Assembly: GCA_027488835.1 (NCBI GenBank)
Contig: JAIYAW010000008.1
Coordinates: forward strand, 124,001-188,000
Source: Bacteroidota bacterium
Lineage (GTDB): Bacteria > Bacteroidota > Bacteroidia > NS11-12g > UBA955
DNA: 64,000 bases
Reading direction: 5' to 3'
In this document: positions 16,961-24,377 of the stretch, in pieces
Layout: every line of letters starts with the position of its first letter
How positions within the stretch are numbered: position 1 is the first letter of the stretch
The notes under the pieces: generated by a model
Told to the model about the DNA's origin: nothing
Databases searched by the model: none
The model's input: the letters and a program-made list of their open reading frames with translations, nothing else
Position numbers and translations under genes: made by a program

Positions 16961-17992
16961 ATGAACACCTCTCCTGAATTTTTGAATCAGAATCGATTAA
17001 TCGGTGATCCATCCGCTGATAATCTAGTTAATGAAATATTTGAAAAAATGGAGCAAGCTAAATTTTATAGGTTTCTTCAGATGGATTCAGCTGCTATATT
17101 GGAATCTGAGGATTCAAAATTGAAATCTTTCCTTATTGAAATTCGTCCTTTGCCACAATGGTTTGACGCTGAGCGAATTTCAAAAGGACAAAAATTCTAT
17201 AAGAAATTTGCTACACCTGTTATGACCTTGTTGGGCGGTTTGTCTCTGCCTTATTGCTATGCTGCCACTCCCGGTAATAAGGCATTGTATTTATCAGATA
17301 AGATGCGCAACTCTCCGGGAAAGCGATTGGTTGATACTGCAGATTTTATCATAACAGTTTCTACAGCGCTAAATATCTCGGAAAATAGCGAAGCACAAAT
17401 TAGTATGAACAAACTAAGGTTGATACATGCTGTAGCTCGATATTATATTTTTAAATCAAATAATTGGTCTATGGAATGGGGAGTTCCAATCAATCAGGAA
17501 GACATGGCCGGTACAAATCTTGCCTTTTCCTATATCATTATCTCTGGGCTACAGAAATCCGGTTATATGGTTACTGAACGTGAAAAAGAAAATTTCCTTG
17601 CGCTGTGGAGATATATTGGTTACCAACTTCATATTGAAGACAAATTACTACCCGCTACATTGAAAGAAGCTGAACTCCTTGAAAAAACCATTAGGAAGAG
17701 ACATTTTAAACAATCTGAAGAAGGGTTTACACTAGCTAAAGAATTGATTACCTACTACAAATCAATGACCAAGGGAATGGATTCTTACCTTTTAGAATCT
17801 CAGATACGGTATTGGTTAGGACCATTAGCCGCAGATTGCGTTGGTTTAAAGGCTGATAAAGTGAAAGATACTATTGTACAAACTGTTAATTTATTTAAGG
17901 AATCAACAAATTTTTACGACGGTGAATCTGATAGCTTCATGAAAATGATGAAAAACCACAAACTACTGAAAAAACAGGTGGCAAACCTGTGA
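16961..17992 (+). CDS. MpaB/rubber-oxygenase family protein (DUF2236)
   Basis: ATG 16961 gives 343 residues; an in-frame TTG at 16919 inside the upstream stop region is a poor alternative. The conserved core RLIHAVARYYI followed by WGVPINQEDMAGTNLAFSY matches the DUF2236 family, which includes fungal MpaB oxygenases and the haem-b latex clearing protein Lcp. The histidine of the RLIHAVAR segment is a plausible haem ligand. There is no signal peptide. It follows the AAA+/VWA pair on the same strand and may be in the same transcript. Its substrate is unknown; an oxidative cleavage of a long-chain or isoprenoid compound is possible by analogy only. Confidence 0.75.
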   Translation: MNTSPEFLNQNRLIGDPSADNLVNEIFEKMEQAKFYRFLQMDSAAILESEDSKLKSFLIEIRPLPQWFDAERISKGQKFYKKFATPVMTLLGGLSLPYCYAATPGNKALYLSDKMRNSPGKRLVDTADFIITVSTALNISENSEAQISMNKLRLIHAVARYYIFKSNNWSMEWGVPINQEDMAGTNLAFSYIIISGLQKSGYMVTEREKENFLALWRYIGYQLHIEDKLLPATLKEAELLEKTIRKRHFKQSEEGFTLAKELITYYKSMTKGMDSYLLESQIRYWLGPLAADCVGLKADKVKDTIVQTVNLFKESTNFYDGESDSFMKMMKNHKLLKKQVANL

Positions 17993-18093
17993 TTAACGAT
18001 TAACGGAAACGAAAGTCTCTATCTGTAATAGCTGCTGGGGATTTTGATTGTTGAATTTACCGGATAGTCCGAATATGCAATAATTTAAAGAGG

Positions 18094-19590
18094 TTATCTA
18101 TCCAATTGCTCCAAATACCCATCCGCGTTTTCTAAATGCATATTTTGCTTTGATGCATCCATTTTGTCGAAACTTTTGATAAGCATTCCCAACCTTGGAT
18201 TTTTAAGAAAAAATTCTCGGTGAACATGCATGAAACGCCAAAATAAACCGTCCCAAATTTGCTGCCAATCGCCTTTGGAATAATTGCTCATCTTCATCAA
18301 ATAATTGCTGCCGCTGATATAAGGTTTGGTCGACATTATACCGCCATCTGCAAACTGACTCATTCCGTAAACATTAGGAACCATGACCCAATCGTATGAG
18401 TCAATGAACATTTCCATGAACCATCTGTAAACCTCATCCGGATCGAATTCGCAAAGCAACATGAAGTTGCCCAACACCATCAATCGCTCAATGTGATGAC
18501 AATAGCCGGTTTCTAAAATCTTTTTGATGGTGATATCAATAGGTTCAATGCCTGTTGTTCCGTCCCAAAATGATCGGGGAATTTTGCGGTTAAACTGCCA
18601 ATAATTCTTGGTGCGTTCTTCGCTGCCCCGCAACTCGTAAACGGCCCGAATGAATTCTCTCCAACCCATGATTTGACGAATAAATCCCTCCAAAGAATTC
18701 ATAGGAATTTCATGATCCTTAGCGTATTCAAGGGTTTCACTCAGAATATATTCCGGTGTCAACAAACCCACATTCATCATGGGTGTGAGTATACTGTGAT
18801 GCAGAATAATTTCGTTGGTAACTATGGCATCTTCATATGCCCCAAATTCTAGAAAACGGGTTTCTAAAAACTGGGTTAGCCAATCTTTGCTTTCTTCGAA
18901 CGTAGTAGGATAAATAATTGATGGATTTGAAATTCCATAGTTGTTTGGGAAGTGCTTTTCAATGTATTCAACTGCTTCTGAATAAAATGGATTTTTAGAC
19001 AAACTCTCCGTTTTGGGAGGCGTTTTCCCCTTTGGGTATTTCAAACGGTTTTCATCATCGAAAGTCCATTTTCCCCCAATAGGATCTTTTTCGTTTTCAA
19101 TGAGTACGTTTCTCAATACCCGTTGATGCTTGTAAAAATCGGTTTGAAACATCCGTTTGCGGTTTTTGAAAAATTCAAAATTAGATTCGGAAGTATTCAG
19201 AAACATAGGGGTTTCTATCTTGTTACAAACCATGTTTACAGAAGCGCTGGCTTTGGCAATGCGTTGTTCCAACCAATTGTCGGTGGTATCTATGTAAATC
19301 ACTTCCAAATGTCCCTCAGAAAATAAAAAAGGAATCAATTTGCGCACGTCTGACAATTCATTGTTCGATTCAATATACACCACATTGATTTTGAGGGACA
19401 GCAAATGTGCTTCATAAAATTTCATGCTTGCCCGGTGGAAAATGAGTTTGCTTTTATGGAAGTTATATTGCTGAAAATATAGCCATTCTTCAACCAAGTA
19501 AACGGTATGGCAGGTTTCTAGCAAAGGGCTGTTTTCAAACAGCTGATGCGGAAAAACGATGCCTATTTTGTTGGGTTCTAATTTTTCCAT
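18094..19590 (-). CDS. Photolyase-related protein of the FeS-BCP/PhrB family lacking the Fe-S cysteines
   Basis: A 498-residue member of the photolyase-related family (PF04244, FeS-BCP). The N-terminal alpha/beta domain starts KIGIVFPHQLF and the C-terminal FAD-binding half has HHIERLMVLGNFMLL, DPDEVYRWFMEMF and VPNVYGMSQFADGG, all diagnostic. Characterised members (PhrB, CryB) repair 6-4 photoproducts and bind a [4Fe-4S] cluster through four cysteines. Here the three C-terminal ligands, expected after MSNY, are missing: the region reads SKGDWQQIWDGLFWRF, and the upstream ligand position holds no cysteine. It is encoded with no gap behind the other photolyase gene and must be co-transcribed. 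It may be a cluster-free photolyase or a light sensor. Confidence 0.85.
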   Translation of the reverse strand: MEKLEPNKIGIVFPHQLFENSPLLETCHTVYLVEEWLYFQQYNFHKSKLIFHRASMKFYEAHLLSLKINVVYIESNNELSDVRKLIPFLFSEGHLEVIYIDTTDNWLEQRIAKASASVNMVCNKIETPMFLNTSESNFEFFKNRKRMFQTDFYKHQRVLRNVLIENEKDPIGGKWTFDDENRLKYPKGKTPPKTESLSKNPFYSEAVEYIEKHFPNNYGISNPSIIYPTTFEESKDWLTQFLETRFLEFGAYEDAIVTNEIILHHSILTPMMNVGLLTPEYILSETLEYAKDHEIPMNSLEGFIRQIMGWREFIRAVYELRGSEERTKNYWQFNRKIPRSFWDGTTGIEPIDITIKKILETGYCHHIERLMVLGNFMLLCEFDPDEVYRWFMEMFIDSYDWVMVPNVYGMSQFADGGIMSTKPYISGSNYLMKMSNYSKGDWQQIWDGLFWRFMHVHREFFLKNPRLGMLIKSFDKMDASKQNMHLENADGYLEQLDR

Positions 19591-21123
19591 TTATTCGGGA
19601 GTTTCGTTATTGAACAAATCGTTGATTGCTTTTTGTTTTGCGTTGTTTTTAGCCATTTGTTTTGATGTATTTACATGCTTTTGCAAAATGCGTTGGCCTT
19701 CGGTTTTAACTGCTGCTGTTTTTTTGAATTGATACACCTGATCGCTGGCGGCTTTTCGGCTTTCTTCAATATCAACAATTGGATAGGGGTAGTCTTTTCC
19801 AATTTCGACCTTATATAATTCTTGCTCCATGGCACTCATTTTCCAAGGTTCGTGAATGATGTCGGCAGGCACCAACCGCAATTCAGGAATCCAAGTTTTG
19901 ATGAATTCACCGTTTTCATCGTGTTCCATCGAGTTTTTGATGGGATTGTAAATTCTGATGGTATTGATGCCAGTTACCCCAGATTGCATTTGCAACTGAG
20001 GATAGTGAATGCCTGGTTCATAGTCTAAAAACTGCTTTGCCAAGTAATGCAATTCCCGCCAATCTTGCCATAGGTTAAACACAAAAAATGAAACCACCAT
20101 GGCACGCATTCTAAAGTTCAAATAACCGGTTTCTTTTACGCACCGCATGCACGCATCTACAATGGGAACACCTGTTGTTCCAGTTTGCCAAGCCAAAATA
20201 TACGCTTCGTTTTTGGGTTTTACCAAGTTGTCGTAAGCGCGGTTAACGTTTTCAAATTCCATACGGCATTCATCTTCAAACTTTTGCATGAAGTGGCAAT
20301 GCCAATGTAGCCGAGAATTGAAATTGTTCAACGCTCTTTTGTTGATTGATGTTTTATAGTGCTGCAAGGTAAATTGGTAAACCATGCGCATGCTAATATT
20401 GCCATAACTCAAATACGGGGAAATACGGCTGCATCCCCTACGACTCAAGGCAGGTTTGGATATGTGTTTTGAATAATTTACGTAGCGGTCTTTTAAAAAG
20501 CTGCTTAAGTATTTCCAAGCCATTGTTTCACCACCCATCTGAAACGATTTATGTGGTTGGGTAATGTCGTTATTCAGCGGTTCTCCCCTTAGGTTTTCAT
20601 GCCAAACTTTGTCAATGTCTAAAAAGCGCCAATTGCTTTCACCAACCATTTTTGGCGGTTCTTGCATTTTAATTTTCCAACGCTTTTCCCAGTCCCTCCG
20701 AGATTTTAACTTGCGTATTACCCCATTGTTTTGGTATTCCTTCCAAACTATGTTGTGTTGGGTGCAAAAGTCTTTAACTGCAAGGTCTCTTTTGTAGGTA
20801 ATTAGATTGCCAATTTCTTGGTGGGAAAACAACGTGGCAATGGTATATTTTTTCTGTATTTCTTCGAAAACGAAAAGGGCTTCTTGATGGAAAATAGCAA
20901 TTTGAACATCGTGCTCTTTTAGTTTGTCTTGCATATCCTGCAAGGATTGATAAACAAAGCGCCAATGCCGCACGTCGCTATCTTCATAGTTCATCACTGA
21001 CGGCTCAAAGCAGTAAATTAGCAGAATGGGTAGTTGTTGGTTTTGGGCATTGAAAAGGGGTTCGTGGTCGGTAAACCTCAAATCTCTTTTAAACCAAACA
21101 ACGGCAATTTCCTGCTTCAACAT
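19591..21123 (-). CDS. Deoxyribodipyrimidine photolyase/cryptochrome family protein
   Basis: A 510-residue flavoprotein. The N-terminal antenna domain opens VVWFKRDLRFTDHEPL. The FAD-binding domain carries SRISPYLSYGNIS, RLHWHCHFMQKFED, WQTGTTGVPIVDACMRC and TGINTIRIYNP, followed by KTWIPEL. These motifs place it in the photolyase/cryptochrome superfamily, which uses blue light to reverse pyrimidine dimers or to signal. The QLQMQSG segment differs from the usual WQW motif of class I CPD photolyases and marks a separate subgroup, so the exact lesion is uncertain. The C-terminal tail (~60 residues) is lysine-rich and Q/N-rich. It is first in a two-gene operon with the FeS-BCP-like gene, which starts at the very next base. 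Confidence 0.88.
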   Translation of the reverse strand: MLKQEIAVVWFKRDLRFTDHEPLFNAQNQQLPILLIYCFEPSVMNYEDSDVRHWRFVYQSLQDMQDKLKEHDVQIAIFHQEALFVFEEIQKKYTIATLFSHQEIGNLITYKRDLAVKDFCTQHNIVWKEYQNNGVIRKLKSRRDWEKRWKIKMQEPPKMVGESNWRFLDIDKVWHENLRGEPLNNDITQPHKSFQMGGETMAWKYLSSFLKDRYVNYSKHISKPALSRRGCSRISPYLSYGNISMRMVYQFTLQHYKTSINKRALNNFNSRLHWHCHFMQKFEDECRMEFENVNRAYDNLVKPKNEAYILAWQTGTTGVPIVDACMRCVKETGYLNFRMRAMVVSFFVFNLWQDWRELHYLAKQFLDYEPGIHYPQLQMQSGVTGINTIRIYNPIKNSMEHDENGEFIKTWIPELRLVPADIIHEPWKMSAMEQELYKVEIGKDYPYPIVDIEESRKAASDQVYQFKKTAAVKTEGQRILQKHVNTSKQMAKNNAKQKAINDLFNNETPE

Positions 21124-21184
21124 TTTCTAGAGCGCAATTGCTCTTGCAATGCACTTAGGGTTAACAATTGAAGTTAAATTTAGT

Positions 21185-21280
21185 TCAAAGGAAAATAGCT
21201 TTACCGCTCACGATTTTTGTAATTTGTTGATGTGAAACTTCCATTTTGGCAGCAAGGTCTTTTTGAGTCCTAACAACCAT
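21185..21280 (-). pseudogene. Remnant of an XRE-type helix-turn-helix gene
   Basis: A 31-codon frame from ATG 21280 to TGA 21185-21187 encodes [19 protein letters not shown] followed by VSGK, an almost textbook XRE/HigA helix-turn-helix, with nothing on either side. The family needs about 60 or more residues, and a stop sits in frame just upstream of the ATG. It is best read as the surviving core of a broken regulator or antitoxin gene next to the photolyase operon. Confidence 0.55.
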
Positions 21281-21341
21281 TTCCGTTCACATTTGTTTTA
21301 TTCTTGTTGAATCAAGTGAAAAACTGGATTTACAGAAATTC

Positions 21342-21485
21342 ATGAAAGGCGTTAAAAAAGAAAATCTACCTGAAAAAGTATGCATATCCTGCAATAGGCC
21401 ATTTGCTTGGCGCAAAAAATGGGAGAAAAATTGGGCGGATGTAAAATACTGTTCAGACAAATGCCGCGCCAATAAAGGCAAATAA
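21342..21485 (+). CDS. DUF2256 small zinc-ribbon-like protein
   Basis: A 47-residue protein, ATG 21342 to TAA 21483-21485. It has two CxxC-type pairs (CISC and CSDKC) around a strongly conserved WRKKW...WADVKYC core, which is the DUF2256 signature. The four cysteines suggest one bound zinc. Its function is unknown. It lies between the photolyase operon and the carotenoid/rhodopsin genes on the opposite strand; as I recall, DUF2256 genes often stand beside cryptochrome or photolyase genes, which fits here. Length and motif are complete, so it is a real small gene and not a fragment. Confidence 0.85.
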   Translation: MKGVKKENLPEKVCISCNRPFAWRKKWEKNWADVKYCSDKCRANKGK

Positions 21486-21516
21486 GCCTAGAGAGATACC
21501 GGGAATTTGGTATTGC

Positions 21517-23592
21517 TTAATTCAAACTTGTTTTCTTATAAAACATATTCATTGCCAAAACATGAGGGAAGCTGATGCAGGCAATGAAAATAAAGAATAA
21601 GCTCAATAGATTGTTGTTGATTTGGCTTACCAGATTTAATTGAATACACACTGTCAAAACGGCAAACAGGAACAAAGCACCAAACGTAAATGGGAATGCC
21701 TTTTTAGTGAGATTGAGATTGTTTGCGTTTAATCCCTGTTTTAAATGCAACCATCCAGTGAAACTGTGTTGCCCAATGAAATATATGCCAAACGAGATTA
21801 GTAAAGGCAATTGATTTGCCAATAAAATTATTGCAACAGCCAAATATATGGGCTTCTTATTTTCTATGATGGCAAACCCAATTGCCAAAACAATACTTAC
21901 CCAATATGTATAGAATACTGTTGAATCTTTGATAGCAGAAAGGTCCACATTCATGTTCAATAATATGTCCTTCGTTTCATTGAAATGCCCAAACAATATA
22001 ATTCCAAAAACCAATGTCCCCCAAAGCCAACTTTTAAAAGCTTTGTTTTTGCCAACGCGCCATTCTAGAATGTCGGTAGAACCAAAATGCCAAATTGAGA
22101 AGATGAGGAAGAAGTAAAACGACAATTTCGGGGCTATTACCCAGAGTAAAAAATACAAAAAGGCGACCCCCAAATATTTGAAAATAAACTTGAACGTGGG
22201 TTTGTGATTGATTTGCTTGCTTTCGAGTAAATGGTCTAACGCTCCATGCGGAATTCCTACTGTGAAAAGTCCAACTACACCTAAAATTAGACTTGTTTTG
22301 TTGCCGATTTCAGGGTCTAAAACAAATAACAGATTCAGAAATAAGGTAGTTAGCAATAGCAGGAAAGAGGGAAAAAAAGGATTAAATCGATGCCATGTAT
22401 CTTTCAATAACGCTTTCATAAACGTTAAAAAAGGCAAAGTTTTGAATATTTGGATGTCCTCCCAAATGCTCGTTTTTTCATCCAAGAATTTTAGAATCAG
22501 TGCCAAAGGATTTTTTTGAAAAAGCGTTTCGAAGATGCTTGTTGCGGTTGTGTGGTTTTTTTCGATAATTTTCAGCAACAATCGATCGTATAATTGGAAT
22601 CGGGGACTTCTCTCAATAATTTCGATTTTGGTATTGTTTAAAATCGATTGAGATATTGTTTCCGAATGGTTGATCATATTTTTAAATGCATAACCGGTGC
22701 TCGGTTTGATGGCACCCGCCCTTGCTCCAATTTTGATTATTTTTTGCGAAGGAGTTTCGGTGGTTATTTCCGCTGAACTCATAGGGATACATCCAATTTC
22801 TGTATCAATTAACTGGAATGCTCCATAATGTTGTTCAACGTAATTTTTGATAATGGGTTCTGCTTCGTGAACAGTAATAATGTTTTCGCCAAATCGAGTG
22901 AGCTCTACCAAGGCCAAATTTTGGCCAAATGGCAATACGTACATGAATTGTGTGTTTTCATTTTGAGGGACATTGAAATCCATCAAATCGATGGTTGTTG
23001 ATTTGAAATGTGCGTCATTCAATTGAACAACAAAGCCAACAAACGATTGAAAAAGATGTGCTTGATGGATATTGGGTTTATGAAATCTTGGTGGACGGCT
23101 ATCAAAAACCATTTTGGCCAGCCAAGTTTCATCTGCAGACAATACCTTGGTATGTTCGTTGTTTTCTTTTAATTTATTTACCGCTGCATAGGTTCTGGTA
23201 ATATTGAATTTTTGGATAATTCTGTTAAGTTCCTGATATAAATCAATGCCTTTTATATGGAAATATTCAATGCCGTTGCTTTTGTCTGTGAGACTCTGGT
23301 TTACGGCAAATGAATTCCAGCGGTGAGAAACAATACGTTCAATGTTTTTGACAAAAGGTTCTTGGGCATTGCCCCAAAAACAATATGTTTTGTCGTTTTG
23401 ATCTTTTCGATCTGGATCGGCAATTAAGATATTTTTGTTTTCTAATAATGCGTTTCGTTCAAGACTTAACAGCAACAATATGGTTGAAGCGCCAGCGCCA
23501 ATGAATACATAATCATAAACGTGTATTTTATGGGTTGGCTGCATCATCTGATTAAACTTGTTTGTGTTTCTTGAGTGAACTTTTTTAGGCAT
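21517..23592 (-). CDS. Fused lycopene beta-cyclase (CrtY) and beta-carotene 15,15'-dioxygenase (Brp/Blh)
   Basis: ATG 23592 gives 691 residues. Residues ~25-400 are a complete CrtY-type cyclase: FAD/NAD fold (YDYVFIGAGASTILLLL), DKTYCFW, VFDSRPP, LMDFNVPQ, YVLPFG, IPMSSAE and KPSTGYAF. From ~404 a polytopic membrane domain of the Brp/Blh family follows, with GIPHGALDH (H449), IWHFGSTD (H502), FIGQHSFTG (H609) and FPH (H677). The first half would turn lycopene into beta-carotene; the second would cleave it to two retinals, the chromophore for the rhodopsin encoded next door. Fusion would channel the product within the membrane. A longer start at 23613 lies in a terminator hairpin and is unlikely; ATGs at 23547 and 23544 would also give a complete cyclase. 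The Blh ligand expected four residues after H609 is not His (nearest is H616). Confidence 0.9.
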   Translation of the reverse strand: MPKKVHSRNTNKFNQMMQPTHKIHVYDYVFIGAGASTILLLLSLERNALLENKNILIADPDRKDQNDKTYCFWGNAQEPFVKNIERIVSHRWNSFAVNQSLTDKSNGIEYFHIKGIDLYQELNRIIQKFNITRTYAAVNKLKENNEHTKVLSADETWLAKMVFDSRPPRFHKPNIHQAHLFQSFVGFVVQLNDAHFKSTTIDLMDFNVPQNENTQFMYVLPFGQNLALVELTRFGENIITVHEAEPIIKNYVEQHYGAFQLIDTEIGCIPMSSAEITTETPSQKIIKIGARAGAIKPSTGYAFKNMINHSETISQSILNNTKIEIIERSPRFQLYDRLLLKIIEKNHTTATSIFETLFQKNPLALILKFLDEKTSIWEDIQIFKTLPFLTFMKALLKDTWHRFNPFFPSFLLLLTTLFLNLLFVLDPEIGNKTSLILGVVGLFTVGIPHGALDHLLESKQINHKPTFKFIFKYLGVAFLYFLLWVIAPKLSFYFFLIFSIWHFGSTDILEWRVGKNKAFKSWLWGTLVFGIILFGHFNETKDILLNMNVDLSAIKDSTVFYTYWVSIVLAIGFAIIENKKPIYLAVAIILLANQLPLLISFGIYFIGQHSFTGWLHLKQGLNANNLNLTKKAFPFTFGALFLFAVLTVCIQLNLVSQINNNLLSLFFIFIACISFPHVLAMNMFYKKTSLN

Positions 23593-23597
23593 AAAAA

Positions 23598-23642
23598 AAG
23601 GCGGATTTTTCAAACGTATAGACTATTTGAAAAATCCGCCTT
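23598..23642 (-). terminator. Terminator/attenuator between rhodopsin and crtY-blh
   Basis: Two perfectly complementary 17-bp arms (23598-23614 and 23626-23642) enclose an 11-base loop. Read on the minus strand the stem is followed by a run of seven T, so it terminates rhodopsin transcripts 18 bases after the opsin stop. The ATG of the fusion gene begins at 23592, directly after the T-run. Any read-through mRNA would carry this hairpin right before the start codon. Confidence 0.9.
23611..23618 (-). promoter_or_regulatory. TAnnTTTG -7 box inside the terminator loop, candidate crtY-blh promoter
   Basis: On the minus strand TACGTTTG matches TAnnTTTG and spans the loop and the first bases of the second arm. 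Transcription would start near 23604, giving a leader of about a dozen bases to ATG 23592. No good -33 TTG at 19 bp is seen. Confidence 0.4.
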
Positions 23643-23660
23643 AGTTAGGAAATGAGTATA

Positions 23661-24377
23661 TTAGTCTTCGTTTCTGCTTAAAGCATAGATTACTAAACCA
23701 AAACCGATTTTGTTGATTGCATCGGCAATGTTATAAACGATGTCCATGTAGTGAGAAGCCAATTTTGGATCTGCAACTAATTTGATTCCGAAAAGACCAC
23801 CTGGAGTTCCCAAGATGTATCCTAATGGATAAATAGCCCAACCAACCAAAACGAACCAAGCCAAAATACGCGTTGCTTTTGCAACTTGTGGACCTGCAGT
23901 TTGTGACAACTTAGCTACTTCACCAAACCATACTAAGTATGCAATGTAGAAGTAAGCAGCACCAGAAATTACACCCCAAAGAACGCTATTGGCAGCATCG
24001 ATTGTTTCACCGAAATAACCGGTAACCAACATCACTACAGAAGCGAAGATTAACTTCCAAAGTAGGCTAATTTTAGCACCTGCTTTTTTGGTAATCAAAT
24101 AGAACTCTACGCACATCAAAGGCACAGTCAAAATCCAGTCAACATATCTAAAGAATGTTGGTGAATCGCCTGTTGCCAAGTTGTAACCGCGCATGTAGTA
24201 GTAATGCACAGCTGCGATGAAAGTAATTAGTCCTGAAACTAATACTGAAGTTCTCCATTTAGCTGAAGTGTTGTTCAACTCAAAGAAGAAGAAAACTGAC
24301 GCGGCCATCATAGCCATTGTGCCGATAAAAAACGTGAACGCCACGTAATTATCACTTGCAATTTTTAAATGTTCCAT
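23661..24377 (-). CDS. Proteorhodopsin, light-driven outward proton pump
   Basis: ATG 24377 gives 238 residues and seven membrane helices; a longer frame to 24467 adds a basic, non-hydrophobic extension and is rejected. Key residues match proteorhodopsin: H58 (its H75) in AAVHYYYMRG, D80 as proton acceptor, T84, and E91 as donor in RYVDWILTVPLMCVEF, and K223 for the retinal Schiff base in DAINKIGFG. The D-T-E triad indicates outward proton pumping rather than sodium (NDQ) or chloride (NTQ) transport. The tuning position (105 in proteorhodopsin) is M88, which fits green absorption. The gene next downstream makes retinal from lycopene, so chromophore supply is local. It has a private terminator. 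Confidence 0.97.
   Translation of the reverse strand: MEHLKIASDNYVAFTFFIGTMAMMAASVFFFFELNNTSAKWRTSVLVSGLITFIAAVHYYYMRGYNLATGDSPTFFRYVDWILTVPLMCVEFYLITKKAGAKISLLWKLIFASVVMLVTGYFGETIDAANSVLWGVISGAAYFYIAYLVWFGEVAKLSQTAGPQVAKATRILAWFVLVGWAIYPLGYILGTPGGLFGIKLVADPKLASHYMDIVYNIADAINKIGFGLVIYALSRNED

Noticed and set aside
17993-18093. Terminator in the gap between the MpaB gene and the photolyase gene
   Set aside because: The genes converge here, but I found no stem with a T-run on either strand.
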